Origin: Treponema sp. J25 | GTDB lineage: Bacteria; Spirochaetota; Spirochaetia; Treponematales; Breznakiellaceae | Direction: 5' to 3' | DNA: 64,000 bases | Assembly: GCF_004343725.1 (NCBI RefSeq) | Contig: NZ_PTQW01000018.1 | Coordinates: 25,965 to 89,964 of the forward strand | Shown: piece by piece, positions 43,959 to 54,207 of the stretch | Layout: every line of letters begins with the position of its first letter | How positions within the stretch are numbered: the first letter of the stretch is position 1 | Made by a program: the position numbers and the translations under genes | The notes under the pieces: model-generated | What the model saw: the letters and a program-made list of their open reading frames with translations, nothing else | What the model was told of the DNA's origin: nothing | Database searches by the model: none

Positions 43959-45668
43959 ATGAATCTCAATTCGTTTCTTAAAGAAAAGGGGGAATTTGTT
44001 CCCCGAACCTTCGAAATAGGAAAAGCCTTTCCGTATAGCCGAGAAAATTTAGTCAAAGACCTTATCGCGGGGCTTACCGTCGGGATTGTGGCCCTTCCCC
44101 TGGCCATGGCCTTTAGCATCGCCGCGGGGGGTAGCCCCGCCCAGGGATTGTATACCGCCATCTTTGCTGGTTTTTTCATTAGCCTCCTCGGCGGGAGCCG
44201 TTACCAGATTGCGGGACCTACGGGGGCCTTTGTTGTCATCATCTACGGCGTAATTTCCCGTCAGGGGATGGAAGGGCTTATTGTGGCCACCCTGTTAGCG
44301 GGGATCATGCTCATAGTGATGGGCCTTTCGGGGCTTGGTCGTCTTATAAAATTTATTCCCTACCCGGTTACCACCGGCTTTACCACCGGCATAGCCCTGC
44401 TCATCTTCTCTCAACAGGTAAAGGATTTCTTAGGCCTTCCCATCGAAAAGGTGTCCCCCGAATTCTTTGAAAAATGGGTTCAGTACATCGAAAACATAGG
44501 AAGCCTCAATCCTCTCACCCTGGTAGTAGGGATGGGTACCATTCTTATCATCATAGGTATTCGCCGATTCTTTCCCCGGATTCCCGCTTCGGTGGTGGGG
44601 GTAACCATCGCCACCCTGGTATGCGTCATCTTCCGCTTACCCGTCGAAACCATTGGGTCCCGTTTTGGGGCCATCCCTGCAAGCCTTCCCCTCCCCCATA
44701 TACCGTCCTTTCAGTGGGCAACCCTTCGGGAGGTGTTTCCTGACGCGGTGACCATCGCCCTCCTGGCGGCAATAGAGTCCCTCCTCTCGGCGGTGGTGGC
44801 CGACGGCATGACCGGCGACCGCCACAAGGCAAACATGGAACTGGTAGCGCAGGGAGTAGGGAACATAGCGAGCGCCCTTTTTGGGGGAATCCCTGCGACT
44901 GGGGCCATCGCCCGTACAGCCACCAACATTAAATCGGGGGCCCAGAGCCCCATAGCGGGGATGGTCCATGCCCTTACGCTTCTTCTCTTTGTGTTGTTCT
45001 TGGCACCCCTCGCGTCGGTCATTCCCCTGGCGAGCCTTTCGGCGGTTCTTATGGTCGTAGCCTGGGACATGAGTGAATTGCATCGGTTCATCCGCATTAT
45101 CCGTAAGTCCCCTCGGAGCGATATGATTGTCCTCCTTACCACTTTTACGCTTACGGTCCTCATCGACCTAACGGTGGCGGTAGAAGTAGGGGTAGTGCTC
45201 GCGGCCTTCCTCTTCCTGCGGCGCATGGTAGAAACCGCGGAGATTCGTCCCGGCAACCCTGACATCGGTTCAGAACTTGTGTATGGGCCAAGCAACGAAC
45301 ATCCCCATGAATTGCCCCGCCATGCAAAGGACATAGAAATTTACGAAATCACGGGGCCCTTCTTTTTTGGGGTAGCCGACATTCTTCAGGATACCCTCAT
45401 GACCCTGGAGAAAAAGCCGAGGGTATTCATTTTACAGCTTGCCCAGGTACCGGCCATCGACTCCACCGGCATTGCGGCCCTGGAGTCTTTCCTGCGGTAT
45501 TGCAAAAAACATCACATCAACCTCCTTCTCTGCGAAATTCGAGAGCAACCCCGACGGGCCCTTGAAAAGGCCGGGTTTATTCAGGAGTTAGGGGAAGAAT
45601 ATCTCTGTTCAACCCTGGATGAAGCCTTGAAAAAAGCGGAAGCCCAAAAACAAGACAAGAAGGCATAA
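43959..45668 (+). CDS. SulP family anion permease with STAS domain
   Basis: This 569-residue inner-membrane transporter has an N-terminal membrane domain with about 12-14 helices (LIAGLTVGIVALPLAMAFSI, then the SulP signature GGSRYQIAGPTGAFVVIIYG and ATGAIARTATNIKSGAQSPI). The cytoplasmic STAS domain (~450-555) carries VPAIDSTGIAALESFL, whose serine is the potential phosphorylation site of STAS proteins. Substrates in this family range over sulphate, bicarbonate and carboxylates; none can be fixed from sequence. No good ribosome site is seen before the ATG. The AT-rich upstream region contains TTGCAA (43876) and TATAAT (43902) with an over-long 20-bp spacing. Confidence 0.9.
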   Translation: MNLNSFLKEKGEFVPRTFEIGKAFPYSRENLVKDLIAGLTVGIVALPLAMAFSIAAGGSPAQGLYTAIFAGFFISLLGGSRYQIAGPTGAFVVIIYGVISRQGMEGLIVATLLAGIMLIVMGLSGLGRLIKFIPYPVTTGFTTGIALLIFSQQVKDFLGLPIEKVSPEFFEKWVQYIENIGSLNPLTLVVGMGTILIIIGIRRFFPRIPASVVGVTIATLVCVIFRLPVETIGSRFGAIPASLPLPHIPSFQWATLREVFPDAVTIALLAAIESLLSAVVADGMTGDRHKANMELVAQGVGNIASALFGGIPATGAIARTATNIKSGAQSPIAGMVHALTLLLFVLFLAPLASVIPLASLSAVLMVVAWDMSELHRFIRIIRKSPRSDMIVLLTTFTLTVLIDLTVAVEVGVVLAAFLFLRRMVETAEIRPGNPDIGSELVYGPSNEHPHELPRHAKDIEIYEITGPFFFGVADILQDTLMTLEKKPRVFILQLAQVPAIDSTGIAALESFLRYCKKHHINLLLCEIREQPRRALEKAGFIQELGEEYLCSTLDEALKKAEAQKQDKKA

Positions 45669-45672
45669 CCCT

Positions 45673-45717
45673 GGGGACATTACGGCGGCGCGCGACAGGA
45701 GCGCGCGGTCCCCATCT
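45673..45717 (+). terminator. Terminator after the SulP gene
   Basis: Arms GGGGAC / GTCCCC enclose an inner GCGCGC / GCGCGC stem with a GACAGGA loop, with a bulge on the left side. ATCTTTT follows. It starts 5 bp after the SulP stop codon. Confidence 0.7.
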
Positions 45718-46027
45718 TTTGGAAAGTAATAGGGATAGTAAGATGGGGGCCGCAGGGCTTTGCAGTTGCTCTTTTACTTTTTCCTTACGCGGTTATAACA
45801 AGGGGAACATGAGAATCGTCTTTTAGGAAAGCGAGGGTACTTTAAAACATCTACCAGTATTTTTGAACCAGCCAACCCATTGGGCAAGTTCAGATTTGTC
45901 ATTAAAAAGTTATCAAACAGGACCCCAAAAACTACTCCTGGCCTGGGGGTAGTGACTATTTTCTGTAACTAACCCTACCACAACCAGAGAAATCCCTCTA
46001 TAATCAAGAAACAAAGAGGGGTCAACA
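45718..46027 (+). promoter_or_regulatory. Upstream region and promoter of the BREX operon
   Basis: This stretch of 310 bp holds no gene. A perfect -10 box TATAAT (45999-46004) lies 23 bp before the brxF ATG. At the expected -35 position the sequence (TACCAC) matches consensus poorly, so an activator may be needed. An imperfect inverted repeat (ACTACTCC / GGGGGTAGT, 45931-45953) lies about 50 bp upstream of the -10 box and could bind a regulator. GAGGGG precedes the ATG. No regulator gene is found next to the operon. Confidence 0.55.
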
Positions 46028-46498
46028 ATGTCACAGTGGCTTGTTGAGAATATACTTAAGGGAATTAAACAAGCTCATGAACTCTATTACGGGCTTGTTC
46101 TCCTCGTAGGGCCTTCTGGATCAGGGAAAACTATAGTACTCCAACAAATTCATGAACGGACCGGGATACCTCTCATCAACATTAATCGTGAGCTTGCTCG
46201 TCGTCTGCTTGAACTAAACGAAAAACAGCGAATATTACAGGTATCACCGCTACTTACCGACCTTATCCAGACCTGCCCGGGTGATACAGTTCTCCTAGAT
46301 AATCTTGAAATACTTTTTGATGTTTCCCTGAAGCAGGATCCTTTACGGCTGCTCCTGGGGCTCTCTCGTATAAAAACGATAGGGGCCGCATGGAATGGTA
46401 GAATAGAAAACAATCATATAGTGTATGCTATGCCAGATCATCCCGAATATAGACGGTATGAACTAGGCGATTTTTTGGTATTTACACCGGAAATTTAA
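46028..46498 (+). CDS. brxF: BREX type 3 P-loop protein BrxF
   Basis: This 156-residue protein is a small P-loop ATPase with Walker A GPSGSGKT at residues 28-35 and a Walker-B-like GDTVLLDNLEILFD. Its size and its position as the first gene before brxC match BrxF of type 3 BREX systems. It lacks other domains. The role in BREX is not biochemically established; association with BrxC is assumed. It has a GAGGGG ribosome site and is followed 18 bp later by brxC. Confidence 0.85.
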   Translation: MSQWLVENILKGIKQAHELYYGLVLLVGPSGSGKTIVLQQIHERTGIPLININRELARRLLELNEKQRILQVSPLLTDLIQTCPGDTVLLDNLEILFDVSLKQDPLRLLLGLSRIKTIGAAWNGRIENNHIVYAMPDHPEYRRYELGDFLVFTPEI

Positions 46499-46516
46499 TG
46501 GGAGCGTTACCTTATT

Positions 46517-49500
46517 ATGAAATACGGAGAATTAATTCAATTTAACCCTATTGAATCGGTAGTACAGCTCCGGGATGCAAACGAGATATCGGCAGCCCGA
46601 CGGCTTATTCAAACCTATGTTATCTCCTCGGAAATGGCCGAGCGGCTCATCCATGTAGTCTTTCCCCAATTACAGTTTGACCAACCCACGGACAACAAGG
46701 CTCTGTTGGTGGTGGGTAATTACGGAACCGGTAAATCCCACCTGATGTCCGTCATTTCCGCAGTGGCAGAAAAGGGCGATCTGGTGGATGCCTTGAACAA
46801 CCCAAGTGTCGCCGCGGCGGCCGGGAAGATCGCCGGACGCTTTAAGGTGATCCGCACCGAACTGGGGGCCACCACCATGTCGTTGCGGGATATTCTCGTC
46901 GCTGAAATCGAGGAACAGCTATCGGCCATGGGGGTTCGCTACACATTTCCGCCCCCAGAGAAGGTGATCAACAACAAGCGGGCCTTCGAAGAGATGATGA
47001 GCGCCTTTCACAGGATTTATCCTGAGCAGGGCTTGCTCCTTGTGGTGGATGAGCTACTCGATTACCTGCGCACCCGCAAAGACCAGGAACTGATCCTGGA
47101 CCTGAATTTTTTGCGGGAAATCGGCGAGGTCTGCAAGGACCTGCGGTTCCGGTTTATGGCGGGGGTGCAGGAAGCCATTTTTGACAACTCCCGCTTTAAT
47201 TTTGTCGCCGATAGCATTCGCCGGGTCAAGGATCGTTTTGAACAAATACTGATTGCCCGCACCGATGTCAAGTTTGTGGTGGCCGAGCGACTGTTAAAGA
47301 AAAGCGCCGATCAACAGGAAAAGATCCGGGCTTATCTTATGCCCTTTGCGAAGTTTTATGGCCGCATGAATGAGCGGATGGATGAGTTTGTCCGCCTTTT
47401 CCCGGTGCATCCGGACTATGTGGATGTTTTTGAGCGGATCACCGTGGCAGAAAAACGGGAGGTCCTTAAAACCCTTTCGCTGGCGATTAAAAAATTGCTG
47501 GATCAGGAGATCCCCACTGACCGCCCGGGGATCATCGCCTATGACAGCTACTGGACAAACCTGCGCGAAAATCCCTCGTTCCGGGCGGTGCCGGATATCA
47601 AGGCGGTCATTGATTGTAGTGCGGTCCTGGAGTCACGGATCCAGCAGGCCTTTACCCGGCCGGCTTACAAACCCATGGCGATCCAACTGATTCATGCCCT
47701 TTCTGTCCATAGACTCACCACCGGCGATATTTACGCTCCCCTGGGGGCCACCCCCGAAGAATTACGGGATGGGCTTTGTCTGTATCAGCCGGGTATCGAA
47801 GAGTTAGGGGGAGACCCCGCCCAGGATCTCTTGTCCCAGGTGGAGACGGTCCTTCGGGAAATTCACCGAACCGTAAGCGGTCAATTTATTTCGTCTAATC
47901 CAGATAACCGCCAATACTACCTGGATCTTAAAAAGAGCGACGATTACGACGCACTCATCGAAAGGCGATCCGAAAGCCTGGATCAGAATCAACTGGACCG
48001 GTATTTCTACGATGCCCTTCGACAGATCATGGAATGCGGAGATCAAACCTGGGTAACGGGTTACAAAATCTGGCAACATGAAATTGAATGGCGGGAACGG
48101 AAGGTGACCCGGCAGGGATACCTCTTTTTTGGAACCCCCAACGAACGCTCCACCGCCGTTCCCTTCCGGGATTTCTACATCTATTTTATCCAGCCCATCA
48201 ATCCACCCCGATTTAAGGACGAAAAAAAGGCGGACGAACTGTTTTTCCGCTTAGTCCATAAGGACGACCAATTTTTGACCGCCTTGAACCGTTATGCGGC
48301 AGCCCTGGATCTGGCCTCTACCTCCTCGGGCCAGGCAAAAGCCACCTACGAAGCCAAGGCCCGAACCTTTTTGAATGAACTGGTTCAGTGGTTGCGGAAA
48401 AACATGAGCACCGCCTTTGAAGTAACCTACCAGGGAAAGAGCAAAACCATGGCCGAGTGGCTTAAAAGCGTAGGCTCTGGAACCATGCGGGGTGCCGGTT
48501 TTTCGCAGGAAGGCGTGAATTTCCGGGATTCTGTGAACCTGATTGCGGGCCTGTGCTTTAAAGTCCATTTTGAAGAACTGGCCCCGGAATACCCCATCTT
48601 TTCGGTACTGATTACGGGGGCTAATCGCCGCCAGACCGCGCAGGAGGCTCTTCGAGCCATCGCGGGTCAGGGTAAGACCAAGCAGGCCCTTGCGGTGTTG
48701 AGCGCCCTGGAACTTCTAGATGGGGAAAAACTCACCCCCGCCCAGTCCCGATATGCCCGTTTCATTCTGGAAGCCCTGAAAGGGAAAGGTCAGGGGCAGG
48801 TACTGAACCGGGCTGAGCTAATCCAGGATGTGCAGGGGGTGGAATACCTGGGGGTAGAGCGGTATCGCCTGGAGGCGGAATGGGTAGTGGTGCTCCTTGC
48901 GGCCCTGGTATATGCAGGCGAAATTGTGTTAGCCCTTCCGGGCAAGAAATTCGATGCCTCGAACCTGGCATTGCTGGCCGGAACCAATTTTGATGACCTT
49001 GTCAATTTTAAACACATTGAAAGACCCAAGGACTGGAATATCCCCGCCCTGAAAGCCCTTTTTGAGTTGCTGGGACTCGCTCCGGGACTTGCCCAGCTCA
49101 TTACCCAGGGGCAAGAAGAACCGGTGCAGGCCCTGCAAACCGCAGTAGCCAAACAAATCGACGACATCATCCAGATCCAGCAGACCTTAAAGGAGGGCAC
49201 CTATTTTTGGGGGCAGAGTCTTTATGCTGAGGCGGAGCTGCAAAAACGGGCGACCCAGCTCGCGGCCATGAAAGAGTTTTTGGAAAGCCTCCAGGTGTAC
49301 ACCACCCTCGGGAAGCTGAAGAATTTCCGGTATGAGACTGCGGATGTGGAAAAACAGAAAGGGCTGTTACAGGCCATTCTTGAAATTAGAACACAACAAA
49401 AAGTGGTAGCAGACCTAGAAAGAATCGCCTCGTATCTTTCCAAAGCAGAGGCGGCGCTCCCCGAAGACCACGAATGGCTTGGGATGGTAAAAGAGGTTCG

Positions 49501-50248
49501 GCAAGAAATGTTACACCAGATCACCGATCCCGCTATGCGGAATCGGCCGGATTTTTACCCCCAGAGCCAGCGCAGGCTTGAGGAACTGAAACAGGCGTAT
49601 ATAGGGATCTACCTGTCTTTACATGCCAAAGCCCGGCTCGGGGCAAAGGAAGATAAACAGAAGGCGGCCCTGTTGGCCGATGAAAGAATCAAGGTATTAC
49701 AGAAACTATCCACCATTGACCTTTTACCCCGCCAACAGTTTGTGGATTTTCAGCATCGCCTTGGGGACTTAAAAACCTGTTTTGCCCTGACCGAGCAGGA
49801 CCTGGGGGCAGCGCCGATCTGTCCCCACTGCGGTTTTAGGCCCCATCAAGAAACTATTGGCGCCTCCGCGACAAGCCGATTAGAGGCCCTGGAGGCGGAA
49901 CTGGATGGGATCCTTGCATCATGGACCAAAACCCTGTTGGATAACCTGGAAGACCCCATCACCAAAAGCAACCTGGATCTCTTAAAAGAAGAAGATCGGA
50001 GAGCTGTGGAGGCTTTTGTCCAAAGCCGGACCTTACCGGAAGGGGTGGATCAGGACTTTATCCGGGCCTTGCAGGAAGTGCTGTCGGGGCTGATTAAAAT
50101 ATCGGTATCCATGGCTGACCTGCGGGGTGCTCTCCTAAGCGGGGGATCCCCCGCGACTCCGGAAGAACTGCGCAGGCGGTTCGAGTCCTATCTTGAATCC
50201 CTGGTCAGAGGCAAAGAAGTGGGCAAGGTACGGATTGTACTGGAATAA
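46517..50248 (+). CDS. brxC: BREX type 3 ATPase BrxC (DUF6079)
   Basis: This 1243-residue AAA-type ATPase carries Walker A GNYGTGKS at 67-74 and a Walker B within [17 protein letters not shown], then long helical regions. [10 protein letters not shown] near residue 1110 holds one CxxC half of a possible metal site. Length and architecture fit BrxC/PglY of BREX, the large ATPase essential for phage exclusion. GGGAG stands before the ATG. Codon use and base composition are GC-richer than in the inserted protease pair downstream. A 160-bp gap with an inverted-repeat array separates it from pglX, unlike the tight spacing elsewhere in the operon. Confidence 0.88.
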   Translation: MKYGELIQFNPIESVVQLRDANEISAARRLIQTYVISSEMAERLIHVVFPQLQFDQPTDNKALLVVGNYGTGKSHLMSVISAVAEKGDLVDALNNPSVAAAAGKIAGRFKVIRTELGATTMSLRDILVAEIEEQLSAMGVRYTFPPPEKVINNKRAFEEMMSAFHRIYPEQGLLLVVDELLDYLRTRKDQELILDLNFLREIGEVCKDLRFRFMAGVQEAIFDNSRFNFVADSIRRVKDRFEQILIARTDVKFVVAERLLKKSADQQEKIRAYLMPFAKFYGRMNERMDEFVRLFPVHPDYVDVFERITVAEKREVLKTLSLAIKKLLDQEIPTDRPGIIAYDSYWTNLRENPSFRAVPDIKAVIDCSAVLESRIQQAFTRPAYKPMAIQLIHALSVHRLTTGDIYAPLGATPEELRDGLCLYQPGIEELGGDPAQDLLSQVETVLREIHRTVSGQFISSNPDNRQYYLDLKKSDDYDALIERRSESLDQNQLDRYFYDALRQIMECGDQTWVTGYKIWQHEIEWRERKVTRQGYLFFGTPNERSTAVPFRDFYIYFIQPINPPRFKDEKKADELFFRLVHKDDQFLTALNRYAAALDLASTSSGQAKATYEAKARTFLNELVQWLRKNMSTAFEVTYQGKSKTMAEWLKSVGSGTMRGAGFSQEGVNFRDSVNLIAGLCFKVHFEELAPEYPIFSVLITGANRRQTAQEALRAIAGQGKTKQALAVLSALELLDGEKLTPAQSRYARFILEALKGKGQGQVLNRAELIQDVQGVEYLGVERYRLEAEWVVVLLAALVYAGEIVLALPGKKFDASNLALLAGTNFDDLVNFKHIERPKDWNIPALKALFELLGLAPGLAQLITQGQEEPVQALQTAVAKQIDDIIQIQQTLKEGTYFWGQSLYAEAELQKRATQLAAMKEFLESLQVYTTLGKLKNFRYETADVEKQKGLLQAILEIRTQQKVVADLERIASYLSKAEAALPEDHEWLGMVKEVRQEMLHQITDPAMRNRPDFYPQSQRRLEELKQAYIGIYLSLHAKARLGAKEDKQKAALLADERIKVLQKLSTIDLLPRQQFVDFQHRLGDLKTCFALTEQDLGAAPICPHCGFRPHQETIGASATSRLEALEAELDGILASWTKTLLDNLEDPITKSNLDLLKEEDRRAVEAFVQSRTLPEGVDQDFIRALQEVLSGLIKISVSMADLRGALLSGGSPATPEELRRRFESYLESLVRGKEVGKVRIVLE

Positions 50249-50267
50249 GGATGCGGGATGGCTCTTT

Positions 50268-50339
50268 CTATACACGAACCCCCTAGCTCTATACACATGT
50301 GTTATGATTATTACGATTATGTGTATAGAATGTGTATAG
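50268..50339. repeat. Four CTATACAC half-sites in two inverted pairs, between brxC and pglX
   Basis: CTATACAC occurs at 50268-50275 and as CTATACACAT at 50289-50298. Its exact complement ATGTGTATAG occurs at 50319-50328 and again at 50330-50339. The inner pair forms a 10-bp perfect inverted repeat around a 20-bp AT-rich centre. The array lies in the only sizeable intergenic gap inside the BREX operon, about 70 bp before the pglX start. It may be an operator for a regulator controlling the methyltransferase, or an RNA hairpin ending or processing the upstream transcript. Confidence 0.8.
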
Positions 50340-50407
50340 AAAAATAAATTGCGATTTGGCATAGCTTTGTCCGGCGCACCCTGAGACTTGTAGGAGGATG
50401 TTCGTAA

Positions 50408-53206
50408 ATGTCACAGGAACAAGATTTATTTGATACTTACCCCCAGGAAGAGGCCGCTTCGGATTCGCCGGTAACCTGTTTGGGCATGACCTTTCCCAAC
50501 GATGCGGCCCGCCGGGCCTATTTTACCGAAGAGTTGCGCAAGAAACTAAAGGACCCGGCGTTTCGCTCCATCGAAGGTTTTCCTATCGCGAGCGACGAAG
50601 TGATCCTTGCCCTGTCGGATCCGCCCTATTACACCGCCTGCCCCAACCCCTGGCTTGCGGAGATGATCCAGGCCTGGGAGGCAGAAAAGCCCCCCAAACC
50701 GGCGGACTACCACTACCACCGGGAACCCTTTGCGGCCGATGTGAGCGAAGGGAAAAACGATCCCATTTACAACGCCCATTCCTACCACACCAAGGTGCCC
50801 CACAAGGCGATTATGCGCTACATCCTCCACTACACCGAGCCGGGGGACATCGTCTTTGATGGCTTTTGCGGCACCGGCATGACCGGCGTGGCGGCCCAGC
50901 TCTGCGGCGACCGGGCCACGGTGGAATCCCTGGGTTACCGGGTAGATGCGGAAGGCATCATTTACCAGGAAGAACTGGACGAGACGGGAAAAACCATCTG
51001 GAAACCCTTTTCCCGGCTGGGCCCGCGCCGGGCGGTGTTAAACGATTTATCGCCCGCGGCGACCTTTATTGCCTACAACTACAACACCCCCGTGGATGTC
51101 AAAGCCTTTGAGCGGGAGGCCCGGCGCATCTTAAAAGAGGTGGAAGAGGAGTGCGGCTGGATGTACGAAACCCTGCACAGCGACGGCAAAACCAGGGGAA
51201 AAATCAACTATACCGTATGGAGTGATGTGTTTGTTTGCCCCGATTGCAGTCAGGAGGTGGTGTTCTGGGATGCGGCGGTGGACCAGGAAGCGGGCAAGGT
51301 GCGGAAGGAGTTCCCCTGTCCCCACTGCGGAGTCCTGCTCACCAAACGGCGCATGGAAAGAGCCTGGGTGAACATTTACGACCGGGCCCTGAAACAGACC
51401 ATCCGGCAGGCCAAGCAGGTGCCGGTGCTCATAAACTATACCGTGCAGGGGAAACGGGCGGACAAGAGGCCCGATGGGTTTGACCTGGAGCTGATCGAAA
51501 AAATTGAACAGAGCGAGATCCCCTACTGGTTCCCGACGGACCGCATGATGGAAGGCGGCGAAACCCGCCGTAACGATCCCATCGGCATCACCCATGTGCA
51601 CCATTTTTACACCAGGCGAAACCTGTGGGTGCTGGCGGCGTATCGAGCGAGAGCAAAATCTTCAAATATCTCTTTATTTCTTTTTGGATTTTTAAATACA
51701 TCATGGCATGGAACTAAAATGAGAAGATTAAATCCGTTTGGTGGAGATCGTCCTTTATCAGGAACCTTATATATTCCATCTCTTCCAACAGAAGGGAATA
51801 TGTTCGATGTATACAAACACAAAATAAAACAGCTAAAAAGATTTCTTGAAATTAGAAACAATCAACATTTTGTATGGTGCATCGATACAGAATCAAGTAG
51901 TTCATTACATTCTTTTGATTCTTCAATCGACTACATCTTCCTCGATCCGCCCTTTGGGTCCAATCTAAATTATTCGGAACTGAACTTTCTCTGGGAGGCC
52001 TGGCTTAAGGTCTTTACCAACACCAAACCCGAAGCGATTGTCAACGATTCCCAGCGTAAGGGGTTAGACGAATACCGGGAACTCATGACCGCTTGCTTTA
52101 AGGAGGCCTATCGGGTCCTAAAGCCCGGCCGCTGGATGACCGTGGAGTTTTCCAACACCCAGGCGGCGGTGTGGAACAGCATCCAGACCGCCCTGGCCGA
52201 GGCGGGTTTTATCGTGGCCAATGTGTCTGCCCTGGATAAACAACAGCGGAGCTTCAAGGCAGTGACCACCCCCACGGCGGTCAAGCAGGACCTGGTCATT
52301 TCCGCCTATAAGCCCAACGGGGGCTTTGAGGAGCGCTTCCAAGCGGAGGCAGAAAGCGAGGCGGGGGTTTGGGATTTTGTGCGCACCCACCTAAAATATC
52401 TGCCGGTGGTCAAGCTGCAAAACGGCTCGCTCCAGTTTATTCCTGAGCGGGACCCCCGGATCCTCTACGACCAGGTGGTGGCCTACTATGTGCGCAAGGG
52501 TCTTTTTGTGCCCCTCTCGAGCCAGGAATTCCAGGCGGGGCTTGCCCAGCGCTTTATCGAACGGGATGGCATGTATTTTTTAAGCGACCAGGCCGCCGAG
52601 TACGACCGCAAAAAAATGATCACCGCCGCGCCGCCCCAGGCAGAGCTCTTTGTTTGCGACGAAGCCTCGGCCATCCAGTGGCTCAGGCAACTCCTTAAAG
52701 AAAAACCCCAGAAGTTTTCCGATATCAACCCCCAGTTTATGCAACATCTGGGTGGCTGGAGCAAAAACGAGGTGCTCCTGGACCTGCGGGAACTCTTAGA
52801 ACAAAACTTCCTTTGCTACGACGGCACAGGTCCCGTACCCGAGCAGATCCACGCCTACCTTTCCACCAACTGGAAGGACCTGCGCAACCTCTCCAAAGAA
52901 GACCCGGCCCTGGTGGAAAAGGCCCGGGACCGCTGGTATGTGCCGGATCCCAACAAGGCGAGCGACCTGGAAAAACTGCGGGAGCGGGCCCTGCTCAAGG
53001 AATTTGATGTGTACAAGGCGGAAAAGCGAAAGCTCAAGGTCTTTCGCCTGGAAGCGGTTCGGGCGGGCTTTAAAAAGGCCTGGCAGGAACGGGACTACGA
53101 CACCATCATCGCCGTGGCCGAAAAAATCCCCCACACCGTCCTGGAAGAAGACCCCAAGCTCCTCATGTGGTATGATCAGGCTATCACGAGAAGGGGAAGA
53201 CAATAA
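50408..53206 (+). CDS. pglX: BREX type 3 DNA methyltransferase PglX
   Basis: This 932-residue methyltransferase has a DPPYY motif at 71-75 (ALSDPPYYTACPNPW), the SAM-binding loop at ~150-163 (VFDGFCGTGMTGVAA), a two-CxxC zinc ribbon (CPDCSQEVVFW ... CPHCGVLL) near 278-310 and a second DPPF motif near 513 (DYIFLDPPFGSNLNYSEL). It should mark host DNA for BREX self-recognition; whether it makes N4-cytosine or N6-adenine cannot be decided here. Nucleotides ~51640-51930 (residues ~411-508) are strikingly AT-rich inside a GC-rich gene, suggesting an exchanged specificity segment. AGGAGG stands 10 bases before the ATG. Its stop overlaps the next start (TAATG). Confidence 0.87.
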   Translation: MSQEQDLFDTYPQEEAASDSPVTCLGMTFPNDAARRAYFTEELRKKLKDPAFRSIEGFPIASDEVILALSDPPYYTACPNPWLAEMIQAWEAEKPPKPADYHYHREPFAADVSEGKNDPIYNAHSYHTKVPHKAIMRYILHYTEPGDIVFDGFCGTGMTGVAAQLCGDRATVESLGYRVDAEGIIYQEELDETGKTIWKPFSRLGPRRAVLNDLSPAATFIAYNYNTPVDVKAFEREARRILKEVEEECGWMYETLHSDGKTRGKINYTVWSDVFVCPDCSQEVVFWDAAVDQEAGKVRKEFPCPHCGVLLTKRRMERAWVNIYDRALKQTIRQAKQVPVLINYTVQGKRADKRPDGFDLELIEKIEQSEIPYWFPTDRMMEGGETRRNDPIGITHVHHFYTRRNLWVLAAYRARAKSSNISLFLFGFLNTSWHGTKMRRLNPFGGDRPLSGTLYIPSLPTEGNMFDVYKHKIKQLKRFLEIRNNQHFVWCIDTESSSSLHSFDSSIDYIFLDPPFGSNLNYSELNFLWEAWLKVFTNTKPEAIVNDSQRKGLDEYRELMTACFKEAYRVLKPGRWMTVEFSNTQAAVWNSIQTALAEAGFIVANVSALDKQQRSFKAVTTPTAVKQDLVISAYKPNGGFEERFQAEAESEAGVWDFVRTHLKYLPVVKLQNGSLQFIPERDPRILYDQVVAYYVRKGLFVPLSSQEFQAGLAQRFIERDGMYFLSDQAAEYDRKKMITAAPPQAELFVCDEASAIQWLRQLLKEKPQKFSDINPQFMQHLGGWSKNEVLLDLRELLEQNFLCYDGTGPVPEQIHAYLSTNWKDLRNLSKEDPALVEKARDRWYVPDPNKASDLEKLRERALLKEFDVYKAEKRKLKVFRLEAVRAGFKKAWQERDYDTIIAVAEKIPHTVLEEDPKLLMWYDQAITRRGRQ

Positions 53207-54207
53207 TGGCCAGAGCAGATTTATTAATTCGCCTGGTGCAATCCGGCATGCGGGGCGACAAAGTGAATTTCAGGAAAGTTGTCGAAGCAATCATTGCTGA
53301 AGAGCGAACAAAACAACATACAGTGTTAGCTGAAAAGCTTGAAGAAATATTAAACGCAGGAGTGGTTGATCGCCCTGTTGCCAACGGAGGGAGCATGCTA
53401 GATCACCGGATGGACAACCTGTTTTACGAAATTATCCCCCAACGAAAACTCTCTGACCTGATTCTTCCACAGGATGTTTTACTGATTTGTCAAGAATTGC
53501 TTCAGGAACAATATAGGACGGATTTACTTAGATCATACAATTTAGAACCTAGAAATCGAGTTCTTCTGATTGGCCCGCCAGGGAACGGCAAAACATCACT
53601 AGCCGAAGCGCTTGCGGAAGCACTAGCAATTCCCTTACTGACTGTTCGGTATGAAAGTGTGGTCGGGGCATATCTGGGAGAAACGGCTACTCGTTTAAAA
53701 AAACTCTTTGAATATGCAGCTACTCGAAGATGTGTTCTTTTTTTTGATGAATTTGAAACATTGGGTAAAGAACGCGGGGATTTACATGAAACCGGAGAAA
53801 TCAAACGAGTCGTGAGTTCTTTGCTTATGCAAATTGACAACCTGCCGAGCCATGTCATGGTGATTGGGGCTACCAATCATGCTGAACTTCTTGATCGTGC
53901 TGTATGGCGGCGTTTTCAAATCCGTATTACCTTACCACCACCTACGCGAGATCGATTGGAAGAATGGTTCAAAAAGTTTGAACATAGAATTAAGGTTCCA
54001 CTGGGGTATGCCCCAAGCACTTTAGCTAAATACCTTCAAGGCTTAAATTTTGCCGAAATCGAAGAGTTCGGGATGACGGTTTTCCGGCAGTATGTGTTGG
54101 AATTACCGAACGCCAACATGAAAGATATTATAGCTCAAACACTTCGTTTGTGGTCCATCAGAGCAATTCCAGTAGAACAACAGGGAGCGGAGGTAAAAGA
54201 TGTCTAA
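53206..54207 (+). CDS. AAA+ ATPase, IetA-like, inserted in the BREX operon
   Basis: This 333-residue AAA+ ATPase has Walker A GPPGNGKT at 123-130, Walker B CVLFFDEFETLGKER (Asp181, Glu182), a sensor region MVIGATNHAELLDRAVWRRF and an arginine pair typical of FtsH/spastin-like ATPases. The first 60 residues are helical. It is not a core BREX gene. With the overlapping subtilase gene downstream it forms the AAA ATPase plus S8 protease pair known as IetAS, a plasmid-interference/phage-defence module. Base composition is lower in GC than in the flanking pglX and brxHII. Start and stop overlap both neighbours, so it has been fitted into the operon without a gap. Confidence 0.75.
   Translation: MARADLLIRLVQSGMRGDKVNFRKVVEAIIAEERTKQHTVLAEKLEEILNAGVVDRPVANGGSMLDHRMDNLFYEIIPQRKLSDLILPQDVLLICQELLQEQYRTDLLRSYNLEPRNRVLLIGPPGNGKTSLAEALAEALAIPLLTVRYESVVGAYLGETATRLKKLFEYAATRRCVLFFDEFETLGKERGDLHETGEIKRVVSSLLMQIDNLPSHVMVIGATNHAELLDRAVWRRFQIRITLPPPTRDRLEEWFKKFEHRIKVPLGYAPSTLAKYLQGLNFAEIEEFGMTVFRQYVLELPNANMKDIIAQTLRLWSIRAIPVEQQGAEVKDV

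Noticed and set aside
45669..46027. Insertion sequence or attachment site at the BREX border
   Set aside because: No transposase, tRNA or flanking direct repeat was seen; the region holds only a terminator and promoter elements.
50268..50339. Possible CRISPR-like repeat cluster
   Set aside because: The units are only 8-10 bp, two face the opposite way, and there are no equal spacers or cas genes.
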